Below, one piece after another: positions 42,769-57,325 of a stretch of DNA of 64,000 nucleotides. The position numbers and the translations under genes are program-made. This DNA comes from Flaccisagitta enflata (lineage: Eukaryota; Chaetognatha; Sagittoidea; Aphragmophora): positions 80,352,001 through 80,416,000 of the forward strand of contig OZ231127.1 of the NCBI GenBank assembly GCA_965153355.1, read 5' to 3'. The notes under the pieces were generated by a model. The model worked only from the letters and a program-made list of their open reading frames with translations, was not told the origin of the DNA and ran no database searches. Within the stretch, counting starts at the first letter, position 1. Each line of letters starts with the position of its first letter.

Positions 42769-43073
42769 GATGCGTTCGTCAGGAACGCATCTCTATAAGA
42801 GGGTCCGTCCATCCATCTGTCTGCCCGTACATTGGTATGTCGATCCGTCCGTCGCTATGTTCATTACGCTTCCTTAAATATCGCAGTATTTGGCAATTTC
42901 CAGCCGCGTTGATGTTACGTATAAGACCTAGCACTCTTTGCAATGCTTTAGGGTGGTTTTATCAGTTTGTCCGTTCATCTATCTGTCGTTCCATGTATCT
43001 GACATGTCTAGCGCCAAAGTCAATACACGCAGAGACACAGGACGCATCTTTACCCGGTCGGGCTTGTTTGGTA
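42769..43073 (+). mobile_element. Hairpin-start element, subfamily D (AGATGCG)
   Basis: The hairpin AGATGCGTTC-GTCAG-GAACGCATCT is longer than in A/B. CTCTATAAGAGGGTCCGTCC follows, and the 3' end is ACGCATCTTTACCCGGTCGG and GCTTGTTT. A second complete copy is at 43549, inverted. Confidence 0.85.
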
Positions 43074-43548
43074 ATTCCTTTATTGTTTAGGTATCATATT
43101 TTATTCTTCTTTTGAGTTATGACTTTTGTCGACGTCGACGTCTTCCGGTCGAACATGCTTTTGAGGAAGCGGAAAGATTGTTGAGCCAATCAGTGACCGA
43201 TAGACTGACAGACAGGTCAAGGAACAGACGGATATGACTTCTTGATGTAACAAGTCTTGTGTCCGCAACGAAAAAGGTAGAAAGCAACAATAAAAGACAT
43301 ATACAGATAAGAGAGTGACGCAAAAGGATGGACGGACGGATGTAGACAGAAAGAGATGTAGAGAGAACTAGGACAAGCATAGTAGGCGTATGGGCCATAT
43401 GTGCCATATGAAATTACGGATCTTCTAATAAGTGCATTACCGACGAACCGACCAACCAACCAAGCAACCAGTCAACACTTGGTGCACGTAAATTGACACC
43501 TTCACAGCTAGTCACATTCACTGGAAGAGGTAGAAATAGGCATACATT

Positions 43549-43832
43549 CAAACAAGCCCGACCGGGCAACGATGCGTCTGGGCTGTGTCTCAGTGTGTAT
43601 CGATGATGTGACATATGTATAGAGAGATAGATGGACGAACAGACGGGTGAAAAGACTCCAAACATGTTGGTTGATTATTTGTTTCAATGTAGTATCTCAC
43701 CGTGGCCAAAGCAGCCGAGAAACGCCGTTTTTGCACAGGCGTAACGGACCGACGGACGGACGGACGGACCGATGGACGGACGGACGGACGGACAGACTCT
43801 CTTACAGAGATGCGTTCCTGTCGGACGCATCT
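43549..43832 (-). mobile_element. Hairpin-start element, subfamily D, inverted copy
   Basis: On the minus strand: AGATGCGTCC-GACAG-GAACGCATCT, CTCTGTAAGAG, a long GTCCGTCCGTCC tract, and the 3' end ACGCATCGTTGCCCGGTCGG and GCTTGTTT. Confidence 0.85.
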
Positions 43833-43925
43833 AAAAACAGAGAGAGAAGCAACAGACTGGTGAAAAGTTAGAGACTTTGAAGCAGAGAGAGAGAGAGAGA
43901 GCGGGCGAGAGGCGGCAGACAGATG

Positions 43926-43926
43926 A

Positions 43927-43973
<47 letters not shown>

Positions 43974-44000
43974 GGCAGAGACAGACAGACAGACAGGCAG
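43926..44000. repeat. (GACA)n microsatellite
   Basis: About 16 units with GGCA/GAGA variants. Confidence 0.95.
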
Positions 44001-44190
44001 AGACAGAGACAGAGACAGAGACTGAGTAAGAGTGAGAGAGGAATTAGGCTGTGATTACTTTTGCCACTGCCTTTTCGCCTGAGATCTTCGGTTGGAGATT
44101 AAAGAAATGGAAAGAAAGAAATGATGGAGATACGTAAAAGAAGAGAGAGGAAGGAGAAATGGAAGAGGAGAGGTACTGGAAGAGGAAAGG

Positions 44191-44347
44191 AACAAGGCCG
44201 GATACACGGCAGGACAGTCGCGGACGGTTGGGCAGGGGCGGCAATGCAAAAACTGCTAGCAATTCAGAAATGTGACCGACGGACGGCCCGACCGACGGAC
44301 CGACAAAGCGGCATGTAGAGTCAAGTAGCACGTCGCGTGTCCGCGAC
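44191..44347 (-). mobile_element. Hairpin-start element, subfamily A/B hybrid
   Basis: On the minus strand the 5' hairpin region reads TCGCGGACACGCGACGTGCT followed by ACTTGACTCTACATG. The 3' end is CGTCCGCGACTGTCCTGCCG and TGTATCCGGCCTTGTT. Confidence 0.75.
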
Positions 44348-44569
44348 AAATTTCCAGTGAGGCCTCGGCATTTGCAAAATGGTCTTGTGGGACTATATAT
44401 TTTTGACCATCAAAGAGGGGGACTGTTATGATCAAATTTGATTGTTTTTGTTTAATCATCGAGATGTGAAAAAATATCACATGCATGATAAATTCTATTC
44501 AAATACAATTTATGATAACAATTTTTTCTGAGATTTCTCTTCAAGATAATTTTTTCATCATCTGATATT

Positions 44570-44775
44570 AAGCTTGATTTAGCCGATTTGAGGCCTGAGA
44601 GGGCAGATCTGAAGCCTGAGAGGGCAGATTTGAGGCCTGAGAGGGCAGATTTGAGGCCTGAGAGGGCTGATTTGAGTCATGAGAGGCCTGTTTTGTGGTC
44701 TGAGAGGGTTGATTGAGGGAATATGGACAGACAAACCTCTAGAGTTCTACAGGGCTTTGTCCCAAAAGGCGGACG
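44570..44775 (-). mobile_element. GGGCAGCGG-family fragment with 21-bp repeats
   Basis: Six units of TTTGAGGCCTGAGAGGGCAG lead to ACCTCTAGAGTTCTACAGGG and CTTTGTCCC, the sub-terminal string of the family. Confidence 0.7.
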
Positions 44776-45712
44776 TTTTGTAGTAATAAATTGGAGGTCA
44801 AGAGAAGAAATTCAAGCAATGGAGTCCTGAAAAGGAAACAGGTATATGAAACTGACATTGTGCCAAATTTGGTCAAACGAGGTATGAGAGCAATGAGCAA
44901 TAATGGGGGCAATCCAGGGAAAAAAGAAACGGAGAAAAATTGCCAAGAATTGCCAAGAGAGATACAGATGAACCTTGTTGAAATTACTTATTGGTGAAAT
45001 GGAAAAGAAGGAAAGGAAAGAAAGAGAAAGACAAATGCATGATATTGTTAAGAAAAAGGAAAGAAGGGAAAGTAATGAAAGGAGGTAGGACGAAAAAGGT
45101 ACATTAGATTCCCCCTTTCCCCTCGTGGCACTTTGTGAAGGGGGAGCACTTGGGGGGGGGGGAGAAGAGCACTTTGGGCTCAAATCCTACATGGCAGAAC
45201 AGTCACTTGGAGTGAGTCTACATGATTGTATCTCCTAACAGTTGGACGTATTCTAACCAGCAATGACTGCGCACTTTACTTTAATAAAACCAAAATCTTT
45301 AAACATAGCTTCTAACCCTTGTAGAAAAATCATGGCTCACCAGTGGCTCCAAAGTGACATGTTTTTTCATCAGAAAACATGACTTATAATAAAGGAACAG
45401 TGCTTTGTTACAAGAAAAGCCACGGGAATGCTTGTCTACCATCTTACCTCAATATATAGTGCACAAAGACTAGCACTTATGCACCAAAAACAGCATCTTT
45501 GTTAAAGCATGATTTAATATTTTAATTACCTTAAAGATATTTGAGCATCTGCTGACCCCAAAACTCACATTACTCTCAATGAATGCATAAAAAGTCATAA
45601 CTGCAAACCTTACAATTTACTGTCTTTGAACTTAATTCTGCCGAAGAGAAAAATAGACCATCGAACATGATCTATTCACCAAGATGCCAACAAACAAATC
45701 CATTGAGTGCGA
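44776..45712. other. No gene recognised
   Basis: Unique-looking sequence with poly-G near 45150. No exon that I can support. Confidence 0.5.
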
Positions 45713-45888
45713 ATACACGGCCACCAGTTGCGGATACACGGCCACCAGTTGCGGACGGGTGGGCAGGGGCGGAAATGCGCGTTTTCCCACTTTTTGACTC
45801 GATCACCTCTACTAACCAACCAATCAACCAACCGACCAACCGACGGACGGACGGACAAGCCTCTTATGGAGTTGCGTGTCAGCAACAA
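45713..45888 (-). mobile_element. Hairpin-start element, subfamily B, with duplicated 3' end
   Basis: On the minus strand: TGTTGCTGACACGCAACTCC, ATAAGAGGCTTGTCCGTCCG, and a CGTCGGTTGGTCGG tract. The 3' terminus CCGCAACTGGTGGCCGTGTA is present twice in tandem. Confidence 0.8.
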
Positions 45889-46243
45889 AAAATGAACTCA
45901 TTTAAAGAGGCGTCTATACATTGTAAGACACTTTTTAAAGTGTTTTTTTTTTCTCAGTGTGTAGACACCTTCTCTCACACCAATAATCATCATTTCACAA
46001 CAAATTTTTTCGCGAAATTATCATGATTTCAGTTTTAAGTATCATCCCCGTTGTGAGATCGAGAATGAATGTAGTTGATTCCGCAATAACGGATTTTGAA
46101 GGACCAAAAAGCTTCAACTGTTTTGGGTGAATTTCTATTATTCCCAGTTTACGAAATGAAAATCCAAATTTTCGATACGCCTTGAATTGACTTCACTTTC
46201 CGCGAAATTAGCCATTAATCACATCCTTTTCTCCCCTTTTCAG

Positions 46244-46352
46244 GACGTACAACGTTCGTGCATCAGAATTGGCCTTTACGAAAAATTCGAAATCATTCAA
46301 AGCTGTGAAATGTATCGTCCATTTTCTCGACGACACCGAAGAAACATTTGAG
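46244..46352 (+). CDS. PTPN4-like: FERM-domain exon of a PTPN3/PTPN4-type tyrosine phosphatase
   Basis: The acceptor is TTTTCTCCCCTTTTCAG and the donor GAG/GTGAGA. The 109-bp exon completes an Arg codon and runs 36 codons in phase to the donor. It codes TYNVRASELAFTKNSKSFKA and VKCIVHFLDDTEETFE. RTYNVRASELA followed by a beta-strand with LLDxTxxxF is the start of the FERM F1 lobe in PTPN3/PTPN4 (PTPH1/PTP-MEG1), membrane-associated phosphatases with FERM, PDZ and PTP domains. Only this exon is found; the neighbouring introns are full of repeats. The gene would extend downstream on the plus strand, possibly beyond the window. Confidence 0.75.
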
Positions 46353-46401
46353 GTGAGATGGAACTTGGAACAATCATTTCAGTCTGATTATTTTAGTTGT
46401 C

Positions 46402-46570
<169 letters not shown>

Positions 46571-46754
46571 GCGCGCGCGCAGAGTTTTGCGCGATGAGCA
46601 AATCTTGGCCTATGGCTTTAACATCCATTTCGCTGTCACTTTGTTCAAGCTGAGTTGGCCTGTGGCATCAAAAGTGACCAAAGCCTTAGCTCAGCTGTCC
46701 CTCTTCTTCCTCGCCTTCAGTGTATGGCAGCAAGATACGGTCCATATTTTTATG

Positions 46755-46862
46755 TGCGCCAACGTACCCCATAAGGCGACCCTGTCTGTCCTTCCTTCGG
46801 TCACGCTCAAGTGAAGACGCCTGGCATACTGTCTTGGCCTGTGTGACCGACCTTGACATATT
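46755..46862 (+). mobile_element. Diverged hairpin-start element, subfamily E
   Basis: GTGCGCCAACGTACCCCATA, a short GTCTGTCCTTCC tract, CACGCTCAAGTG and CGCCTGGCATACTGTCTTGG parallel the element at 47720 in order. Confidence 0.55.
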
Positions 46863-46869
46863 CTTGAAA

Positions 46870-47428
46870 GCCATGTTTTTGTCCTTGGTTTCTTTCATCA
46901 TTTAGTGAACGGAAAAAAGTAGATAAGACCAATTCGTAACTTATTCATTGAGTGCGTGACCGATCAATGGACAAATTGATCTCAAATGGTTTCAAATGGT
47001 TTCAAACGCGCTCCAGTAATAAAGGCGAATACAAATATTTTCAATAATTTTTTCGATTCATCCACCTCGACAGTAGGTCCGTCACATTTCTGAACAATTA
47101 AATGATTTATTTCTCACATCAATTATTGACGAATAATCTACTTGTGTTCCACTGCCCCTGTCTCTGCCCAACGGCAACAAGAGTAGCCAATGGATACAGC
47201 CTCCGTTATTTTCCTTCCTAACTTAACCGATTCTCTTATTGAGTTCGTGCTTGACAGCAGATTGAATCTCACGTCCATTTAATTTAGCTCTCGAAACTCT
47301 CTTCAATACCCCACCTCCTTCATCTACCCACTGTCTCTATCTTCCTGCCTTTCATTCTTTTGCTCTCTAATCCGTTTCCCCCAGCCCCTCCATTTCAAAT
47401 GATTGATGGACATTCAATAAAGGAGTAA
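46870..47428. other. No gene recognised
   Basis: No supported exon or repeat border. Confidence 0.5.
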
Positions 47429-47620
47429 TTCGCGGTAAGTGAACTCATTAACAGATTATCGATACCCTTTCTGAAACTCATTTTTATGAAAAAAATGCTT
47501 TGTTAGGAATATCTAGGATTGAATTTATATCAATTCCCCATTTTATTTTTTTAAAAGTTGTAAGTGTGAAGATAGATGTTTGCTTATTACATCTCTTCAA
47601 ATGAGTTCACTTACCCCGAA
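47429..47620. mobile_element. Short inverted-repeat element
   Basis: TTCGCGGTAAGTGAACTCAT at the left and its complement ATGAGTTCACTTACCCCGAA at the right form 20-bp arms with one mismatch around an A/T-rich interior. Confidence 0.6.
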
Positions 47621-47719
47621 ATGAGCCTATAACTTTTAGTAAAAGGAATGTTTGTAAGAAAACCTGCAACATTATTCATCATGACTCTCTAAAGACGTGA
47701 CCATCGGTTTCTTTTTAGG

Positions 47720-48077
47720 TGCGCCAACGCACCTCTATAAGAGGCTCTGTCCCTCGGTCGGTCGGTAACGCTCGAGTTGAAAATTGCTAAAAATAATTCA
47801 AATCTCTAAAAAATCTAGTTATTCACCATTGATAATCATATTCTGTCACGTTTAGAGCCAATTGAATTCCTGATAGGACTAATGGAGCTTCTAATAGGGC
47901 TCAAAGAGCTTGGGATATGTTGGATAGAGCTTGAGATGGGTCTCGGGATAGGTCTAAGGATAGGTCTAGGGACAGAGCTAAGGAATAAGGATGAGGCTAG
48001 GGGGCATAGAGCTAGGGATAGTTCTAGGAATAAAGAACGCCAGGCGCACCGTCTTGACCGTGTATGGCCTTGTTTTA
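47720..48077 (+). mobile_element. Hairpin-start element, subfamily E (AGGTGCG)
   Basis: The hairpin AGGTGCG-CCAA-CGCACCT with CTCTATAAGAGGCTCTG is followed by a CCTCGGTCGGTCGG tract. An internal minisatellite of GATAGGTCTAGGGA-like words precedes the 3' end GGCGCACCGTCTTGACCGTG and TATGGCCTTGTTTT. Confidence 0.85.
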
Positions 48078-48499
48078 TCCCTTTTTTGCGGAGAACTGTA
48101 AGAGTTGGGTAAGGGGATGAGGGGTAAGGGGATGAGGATGGTCAAAATCGAAGAGCCTTTGAGGTGTAGGTTTTGGGCCATGGATTGGAAATGACCGATT
48201 AGTTTTGCCGTGCCTCATGTGGTGACTAGTAAAGGAACCCTCTGCTTCTTTTCTACCTTCGTGTTCTTCTTCAAAGCGCCGAATTTTACTCATGGAATGG
48301 AACAGAAGATGGAATGGAATGGAATGGAATGGAACAGAAGATATCAAAATGCAACTTTCTCGAATTGCCTCTACCTTGTCAAGACGCCTTCATATCTGTC
48401 ACAGAGTCGCTGACCTTTGATGCACAGTTCAGTAATCAGACTGTTTATCGGTTTCCGATTTCTGTCTAATTTCTAAATAAGTTCTTCTCTGCTTGTTTT

Positions 48500-48713
48500 T
48501 AGTCGCGTGCTACGCGACTCTACACCGGCCATCGGTCCGTCCGTCGGTCCGTCGGTCCGTCCGTCCGTTGGTCCGTCCGTCACACTTTGCTTTTTAGGGT
48601 TTTGGCGGTCTTTGGCCTCCACTGCTCCTGCCCAAGTGATCAAGTGACCTCAAATACGGCCCCTGCCCACCCGCACGCGACTGAGGTAGCCGTGTATCCG
48701 GCCTTGATTTTAT
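48500..48713 (+). mobile_element. Hairpin-start element, subfamily A, complete
   Basis: AGTCGCG-TGCTA-CGCGACT, a GTCCGTCGG tract, CACTTTGCTTTTTAGGG and CGCACGCGACTGAGGTAGCC, then GTGTATCCGGCCTTG. It is the clearest reference copy in the window. Confidence 0.9.
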
Positions 48714-49259
48714 CCTATGCATATTCCGTGATAGGATTTTTCTCTTCTTTAATGTTTCTCTTCGTTCATCTCCATCTTCATCTCTTTGTCTGTCTGCCTG
48801 TATATCTATCAAACTGTATTCTTTTCCTCTCGAATAGCCTTGGGAAGTACTAGAGGTCGACCGAAGGTAGGTAAACCGAAGCCGAACCGAAACCGAAGTT
48901 TACAGTGACTAACTGACCGAAACCGAAACCGAAGTTTACCGAAGTCAGAAACCGAAGTTACTTTTTTTTAGTTCTAGGTAATGCTACTTCGCTTTATCTG
49001 TTAGTTAGTTCCATTTTCCTTGTGGTTAGCGTTTTTTTAGTATTTGAAGCTCACTGCTCCAACGTAAGTGCCACAGTGACTTTCCCCATCACTGCCTTTG
49101 CCTATCTGTACGCGACTAGAGAAGGGCTTCGTGTATCCAGCTTTGTTTGATTATATTGAATAAAAAAACAAAATGTTTTTATGCAAGAAGAAAGAAAGAG
49201 AGAGAGAGAGAGAAAGATAGAGAGAGAGAGAAAGAGACAGAGAAAGAGAGAGAGAAGAA

Positions 49260-49278
49260 AGAGAAAAAAGAAAGAGGT

Positions 49279-49309
<31 letters not shown>

Positions 49310-49400
49310 AGGAAAGAAAGCTAGAAAGAAAGAAAGAAAGAAGAAGAAAGAAAGAAAGAAAGAAGAAAAAAAAAAGAAAGAAGGAAAGAGAAACAAAAAA
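49260..49400. repeat. (GAAA)n/(GA)n microsatellite in left arm
   Basis: Purine-rich array, the counterpart of 54590-54780. Confidence 0.9.
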
Positions 49401-49654
49401 AATACATGGAGAAAAAACAATAAAAGAAAAAAAAAATCTTACAAACAGGTATAGATATGAATGATTAGAAAATAAAACTTATAAGAAAAAAATACTAAGA
49501 ATATCATCTTTTTAATAAAAGTTGATAGGTTAAGTAAAAAAAGTATTTTTATCAAAAAAACAAAAGTCAAATCAAATTTTATATAAAATGGATTTTTTAA
49601 CCTTTTTTTAATTATAACAGGAGATATAATGAAATATTGTTTACTAACATTTAT

Positions 49655-50362
49655 TAGAAGAGCTAGCTACAATCTGAAACATTGGAAGATATGGGTTTTG
49701 CAGATTTTTGATGAAAATCCCAAGGACTTTTTCTTTTATTTTGATCTGATTAAAATGAATCAAAAGTAGATTCTGCCAAAAAAGAGCGCTGTTTGTAGTG
49801 ACTGTGCTACTGTAAATCGCTATCATTTCTGAACGATTTGAGCTACAGATCCCAGATTGGTCTCAAATGAAAGATATTTTGATGTGGTTTTAGGAGAAAA
49901 ACAAAGACAGTGACTTTTAAAAAGAGTTATCCTGTCAAACATGAATGATTTTGTTGTTTTGGGATAAATTGTTTGCAGAATTGACTTTCAGTTAACCAAA
50001 TGCATTCATACTCAAAAAAAGTCTGTCTGTTGAACTTTTCCCCAAAAGTATTTTAAAATAGCTTTCATTTGGGATCAATCTGACGTCTGTAGCTCAAACG
50101 GTTTGGAAATGAGAGCGATTTAAAGAGAAACAGTTTAGCCGATATCTTTACTATACTTTTTCCATTTTTCCACTTTTCAAAATTTCAATCCCAATTGAAA
50201 AAGTAAGATGGATATCACTTTTCTTTCTAAAAAAACTTTGGAATCTCTTAGCAAATAACTGCTAACTCTCGCCTTCTGGGAGCTTCTTTCAGAATTTGGC
50301 TAGCTCTTCTAGTTTTTGCATAATGTTCTCATCTAATGTTACAGTTGAAAAAAATCATACTG
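49655..50362. mobile_element. TA-type element, 5'-truncated second copy
   Basis: Near-identical, in the same orientation, to 32630-33337 from AGAAGAGCTAGCTACAATCT to CATACTG followed by TA. The first 55 bp of the left terminus are missing. AACATTTATT just before it and AACATTTTATT just after it resemble the uninterrupted right-arm sequence. Confidence 0.88.
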
Positions 50363-50584
50363 TATTTATGTATTTTTCAACATTTTATTTTGAAAAAATT
50401 TTAATATATATTTTTTGATTTCAAATCAACCTATGAAGAAAAATGATAGTCTTTGGATTTTTTCTTAAAATTTTCATTTTATATTCATCTATATTTATAC
50501 CTGTTTTTATGATATTTTTTCTTTTTGTTTTTTTCACTGTCTTTTTTTCTATATATGTATTTTTGTTTTTGTCTGTTTGTGTGT

Positions 50585-50587
<3 letters not shown>

Positions 50588-50658
<71 letters not shown>
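50588..50658. repeat. (CT)n microsatellite
   Basis: About 35 CT units; the right-arm counterpart is a short (GA)n at 54118. Confidence 0.95.
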
Positions 50659-50659
<1 letters not shown>

Positions 50660-50850
50660 GCAGCGTAAACAAGTTATTTTTGCTTTTTCAACAAAAAAAT
50701 AATTTTAATTTTGATTATTGGGACCCGGTGCCTGACCAGGGGAGTTGAAGCGAGAGAGTTAACTTTCAGGCCGATCCTAAACATGCACACAGCACCATAT
50801 ACACACATGTGACGCACACACGTGCACGCACACAAATGAGCAACGCACAG

Positions 50851-50976
<126 letters not shown>

Positions 50977-51107
50977 GACAGACAGACAGACAGACAGAAA
51001 TCAACAAACAAGACCAGAGAAATTTTTTTTAAAGAAAATTGATTTGCACTGTCCAGGATTTAGTTGCAGCGAAGCATCAAGTCTCGTCCGGCGATCTTTT
51101 TCTTCTT

Positions 51108-51274
51108 TAGTTGCGGACACGCAACTCTATAAGAGGCTTTGTCCGTCCGTCCGTCGGTCCGTCCATTGGTCCGTCAATGACCCGTAATGATCGAGTTGAA
51201 AAAATTGGGAAAACACGCATTTCTGCCCCTGCCCAGACATCCGCAACTGGCGGCCGTGTATCCAGCCTTGTTTG
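51108..51274 (+). mobile_element. Hairpin-start element, subfamily B, complete
   Basis: AGTTGCG-GACA-CGCAACT, CTCTATAAGAGGCTTTG, a GTCCGTCCGTCGG tract, GATCGAGTTGAAAAAATTGG and CATCCGCAACTGGCGGCCGT, then GTATCCAGCCTTGTTT. Confidence 0.9.
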
Positions 51275-51689
51275 GATGAAGAATGGGAGGGATTGATCTC
51301 ATTTGTAAAGGAAGCATGAGCTATGTAAATTCGTTAGGAAAAGGAAAACAGATGCATGTTTTGTTGTGGAATCATCTTTCATGTTAGAGGGCAATTCTGG
51401 AGTCCCAATTTGCACGTTCGATAGGAAAAGTAAACAAAAAATCAAACTTCGGTTTACTGACCTACTGAATTCGGTGACCTACTGATAACTGTGTTTCCAG
51501 TTCAGTGACGGAGCTGGGAGAGTGATCCGTACAGTAAAAACAGTTCGAACCGGAGGTTCGGGCGGTGTAGGAAGTACGCCGTTTTTCTCTTTACTGTCTC
51601 ACTGTCTCTCTGTCCGTTTTTGTCTCTTACTGTTTGTCTGTCTGTCTGCCTGTTACTCCGTCTCTCTTCTGCCTCTGTCCCTGTCTCTG

Positions 51690-51993
<304 letters not shown>

Positions 51994-52194
51994 TTTCATT
52001 CTACCATTGTGTTGTGTGACCTGGATCGTAGAATTTTTAAAGTTTTTATCTCGTTTGCTCCTTTTAGTTCTCATTTACGCCCATTAAGTCATCGCTAAGA
52101 CGAGCTTAGATTGTTTTAAAAATCACGCTGATCTTCATTAAATCCATTGGCTAGTCCGTCAGTTCCGTCCCGTCCATCCGCTGGTAATATGTTT

Positions 52195-52770
52195 TAAGAC
52201 TTTTGGGCAGCGGTCCCGTAATGGTCGAAATCCTGTAGAACACAGGAGGACTTTTGTTCATTCGTCTGTTTGTTCGTTTGTTCATTTCGTCCCTTTCCCC
52301 CATCAGGCCTGAAATCTCAACTTTCTGACCTCTGAGGCCCAAAATCTGCCCTCCTAGACTTGATATTGGCCCTCTTTGGCCTGAAATTGGCCCTCTTGGG
52401 CCAAGAATAAGCCCTTTCACGACTGAAATCTGCACTCTCGGGGTTGAAATCTGCCCTCACAGGCCTGGATTCTACCTTTCAAACCTAAAATCTGTCTTCT
52501 CAGCCCCAGATCCCAAATCTGCCCTCTCAGTCTCAGGCCTCAAATTTTGCTTCTCCGCCATCAAATCAGCCCTCTTAATTCAAATCCGCTCTCAGGCCTC
52601 AAATCTGCCCTCTCAGACCTCAAACTGGAAGGATGGATGGACAAACGAAAGTCCCTCTGTGTTCTACATGACTTTATCCCTTTTAAGGGCCGCTGCCCTG
52701 CTTCCTCTCACAATCATGCAAAGCAGGGCATCGGGTATTGCTGACCGTATATTGCCCTTGGGCGATTGGT
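52195..52770. mobile_element. GGGCAGCGG-family element, complete
   Basis: GGGCAGCGGTCCCGTAATGG and CCTGTAGAACACAGGAGGAC at the left recur inverted at 52645-52700 (GTCCCTCTGTGTTCTACATG, GGGCCGCTGCCC). Between them are about 15 degenerate 20-bp CTCAGGCCTCAAATCTGCCC units. A terminal hairpin (GCCCTGCTT and AAAGCAGGGC) and TATTGCCCTTGGGCGA close the element. Confidence 0.8.
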
Positions 52771-53247
52771 TTTAGTTTATTAAAGTGTGTAATTACGGCT
52801 TTCGCCAAACTATTGCGTCCCATGGTAACTTTATTGTGTACTATAAGAATCTGTGTGATGAATACTGGCCGCCTTAAGGCAGCCTCACAGCCGCCTGTAG
52901 GTTGCTTTCACAGCTGCCTATAAGCGGCTTTCATTGCCGCCTATAAGCGGCTTTCACCCTGGGTCCTTTTCTTTCTTATTGTTCTTTTTCTCTGTTCTTT
53001 GTCTTCTTCTTATTTTTTTTCTTTTTTTAATTCTTTTTTTTTGTTTTTTTTTGTTTTTCATTTTCATTTTCTTTTTCTTCTTCTTCTTTTTCTTCTCCCT
53101 CCTCTATTTAAGCAGTTCGCTCCGTTCCCTGCCATTTTGGATCTGCTTGTCATTGTTAAGCTGATTGACCTCTTCTCTTCCCGGTTTTTTTATTCACATG
53201 TAAGAAACATGTTGCATCTCTCTTTTTTGTACGGCTATTTGTTTGTT

Positions 53248-53331
53248 AAGACTGTATGTATCCTTGCCTCTGTCCGTCAATTAGTCTTACTCTCTTTGTC
53301 TTTCTGTTCCTTATTGTCTTGACTGTCACTG
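53248..53331 (+). repeat. 84-bp direct repeat bracketing the right arm, copy 1
   Basis: AAGACTGTATGTATCCTTGC ... TATTGTCTTGACTGTCACTG. The partner at 55149-55231 differs by about two bases (TTACTC versus GTTCTC). Confidence 0.93.
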
Positions 53332-53570
53332 AATCCAGGTCGTCAGTTATCAGTAGGTCACCGAATTCAGTAGGTCAATGAAGCAGAAGTTTGATTTTTT
53401 GTTTACTTTTCCTATCGAACGTGCAAATTAGGACTCCAGAATTGCCCTCTAACATGAAAAATGATTCCATAACCAACACATGCATCTGCTTTTCCTTTTT
53501 CTAACGAATTACATTGCTCATGCTTAATACTTCCAGCACAAATGAGATCAATCCCTCTGTTCTTCATCCA

Positions 53571-53737
53571 AACAAGGCTGGATACACGGCCGCCAGTTGC
53601 GGAGAGGTGGGCAGGAGCAGAAATGTCCGTTTTCCCACTTTCCAACTCGATCATTACGGGCCGACGGACAGACCAATGGACGGACCAACGGACGGACGGA
53701 CAAGCCTCTTATAGAGTTGCGTGTCCGCAATTAAAGA
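53571..53737 (-). mobile_element. Hairpin-start element, subfamily B, complete
   Basis: The inverted-arm partner of 51108-51274. The stem is ATTGCG-GACA-CGCAACT, with one base lost from pairing. Confidence 0.88.
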
Positions 53738-53855
53738 AAAGAAAGATCGCCGATCGAGACTTGATGTCGCTTTACCTTTAAATCCTTGACAGTACCGATC
53801 AATTTCTTTAAAAAAATTTCTTTGGTCTTGTTTGTTGATTTAAGGCTGTCTGTGC

Positions 53856-53861
<6 letters not shown>

Positions 53862-53940
<79 letters not shown>
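53862..53940. repeat. (GT)n microsatellite
   Basis: About 39 GT units, then a GCGCGCCGCGCGCG palindrome. Confidence 0.95.
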
Positions 53941-53944
<4 letters not shown>

Positions 53945-54113
53945 CGCGCGCGTTTGTGTGCGTGCACGTGTGTGCGTGCGCGTGTGCGCGTGTGCTTGTG
54001 TGCATGTTTAGGAATCGTCTGAAAGTTAACCTCGGCTTCGACATCCGGGTCAGGGCACTGTCCTAATAATCAAAATTAAAATTATTTTTGTTTTAAAAGC
54101 AAAATACTTGATT

Positions 54114-54148
<35 letters not shown>

Positions 54149-54588
54149 CACACACAAACAGACAAAAACAAAAAATACATACATAGAAAAAAAGACGATG
54201 AAAAAAACAAAAAGAAAAAATATCATGAAAACAGGTATAAATATAGATGAATATAAAATGAAAATTATAAGAAAAAATCCTAAGACTATCATTTTTTCTT
54301 CATAGGTTGATTTGAAATCAAAAAATATATATTAAAACTTTTTCAAAAATAAATGTTAAAAAAAGGTTAAGAAATAGATTTTATATAAAATTTGATTTGA
54401 TTTTTGTTTCTTTGATAAAAGTATTTTTTTTACTTAACCTATCAACTTTTGATGAAAAAATGATATTCTTAGTATTTTTTCTTATGAGTTTTATTTTTTA
54501 ATCATTCATATCTATACCTGTTTTATGATATTTTTTTTTCTTTTATTGTTTTTTCTCCATATATTTTTTTTGTTTCTCTTTCTTTCCT

Positions 54589-54589
<1 letters not shown>

Positions 54590-54648
<59 letters not shown>

Positions 54649-54745
54649 TCCTTTCTTTCTTTCTTTCTTTTTCTTTTTCTCTTTCTCTTTCTTTTTCTTT
54701 TTCTCTCTCTTTCTCTCTCTCTTTCTCTCTCTCTTTCTCTTTCTC

Positions 54746-54776
<31 letters not shown>

Positions 54777-54780
54777 TTCT
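54590..54780. repeat. (TTTC)n/(CT)n array
   Basis: Pyrimidine-rich array in the right arm. Confidence 0.95.
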
Positions 54781-55148
54781 CTTTCTCTTGCATAAAAAAA
54801 AACATTTTGTTTTTTTTATTCAATATAATCAAACAAAGCTGGATACACGAAGCCCTTCTCTAGTCGCGTACAGATAGGCAAGGGCAGTGATGGGGAAAGT
54901 CACTGTGGCACTTACGTTGGAGCAGTGAGCAAATACTAAACGCTACACAAGGAAAATGGAACTAACTAACAGATAAAGCGAAGTAGCATTACCTAGAACT
55001 AAAAAAGAGTAACTTCGGTTTCTGACTTGATGAAAGCTTTGGTTTCGGTTTCGGTCAGTTAGTCACTGTAAACTTTGGTTTCGGTTCGGCTTCGGTTTAC
55101 CTACCTTCGGTCGACCTCTAATTTATATTACTATAAAGTTGAATAATT

Positions 55149-55231
55149 AAGACTGTATGTATCCTTGCCTCTGTCCGTCAATTAGTCGTTCTCTCTTTGT
55201 CTTTCTGTTCCTTATTGTCTTGACTGTCACT
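55149..55231 (+). repeat. 84-bp direct repeat bracketing the right arm, copy 2
   Basis: Same orientation as 53248-53331, lying about 28 bp outside the right-arm end. Confidence 0.93.
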
Positions 55232-55249
55232 GTCTATCTGATTTTAACA

Positions 55250-55283
<34 letters not shown>

Positions 55284-55330
55284 AAGTCTGTCTCTCTCTC
55301 TCTTCCTCTCTCTCTTTGTCTCTCTCTTCC

Positions 55331-55397
55331 ACTCTCACTCACTCACTCACTCACTCACTCACTCACTCACTCACTCATTCACTCATTCACTCACCTC

Positions 55398-55473
<76 letters not shown>
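55331..55473. repeat. (TCAC)n then (CT)n
   Basis: About 15 CACT units followed by about 35 CT units. Confidence 0.95.

Positions 55474-57325
<1,852 letters not shown>

Larger units (their letters stand above)
53330..55120. repeat. Large inverted repeat, right arm
   Basis: Inverse of the left arm from CAGTTATCAGTAGGTCAC to CTTCGGTCGACCTCTA, with microsatellites of different length in each arm. It lacks the TA-type element present in the left arm. Confidence 0.93.
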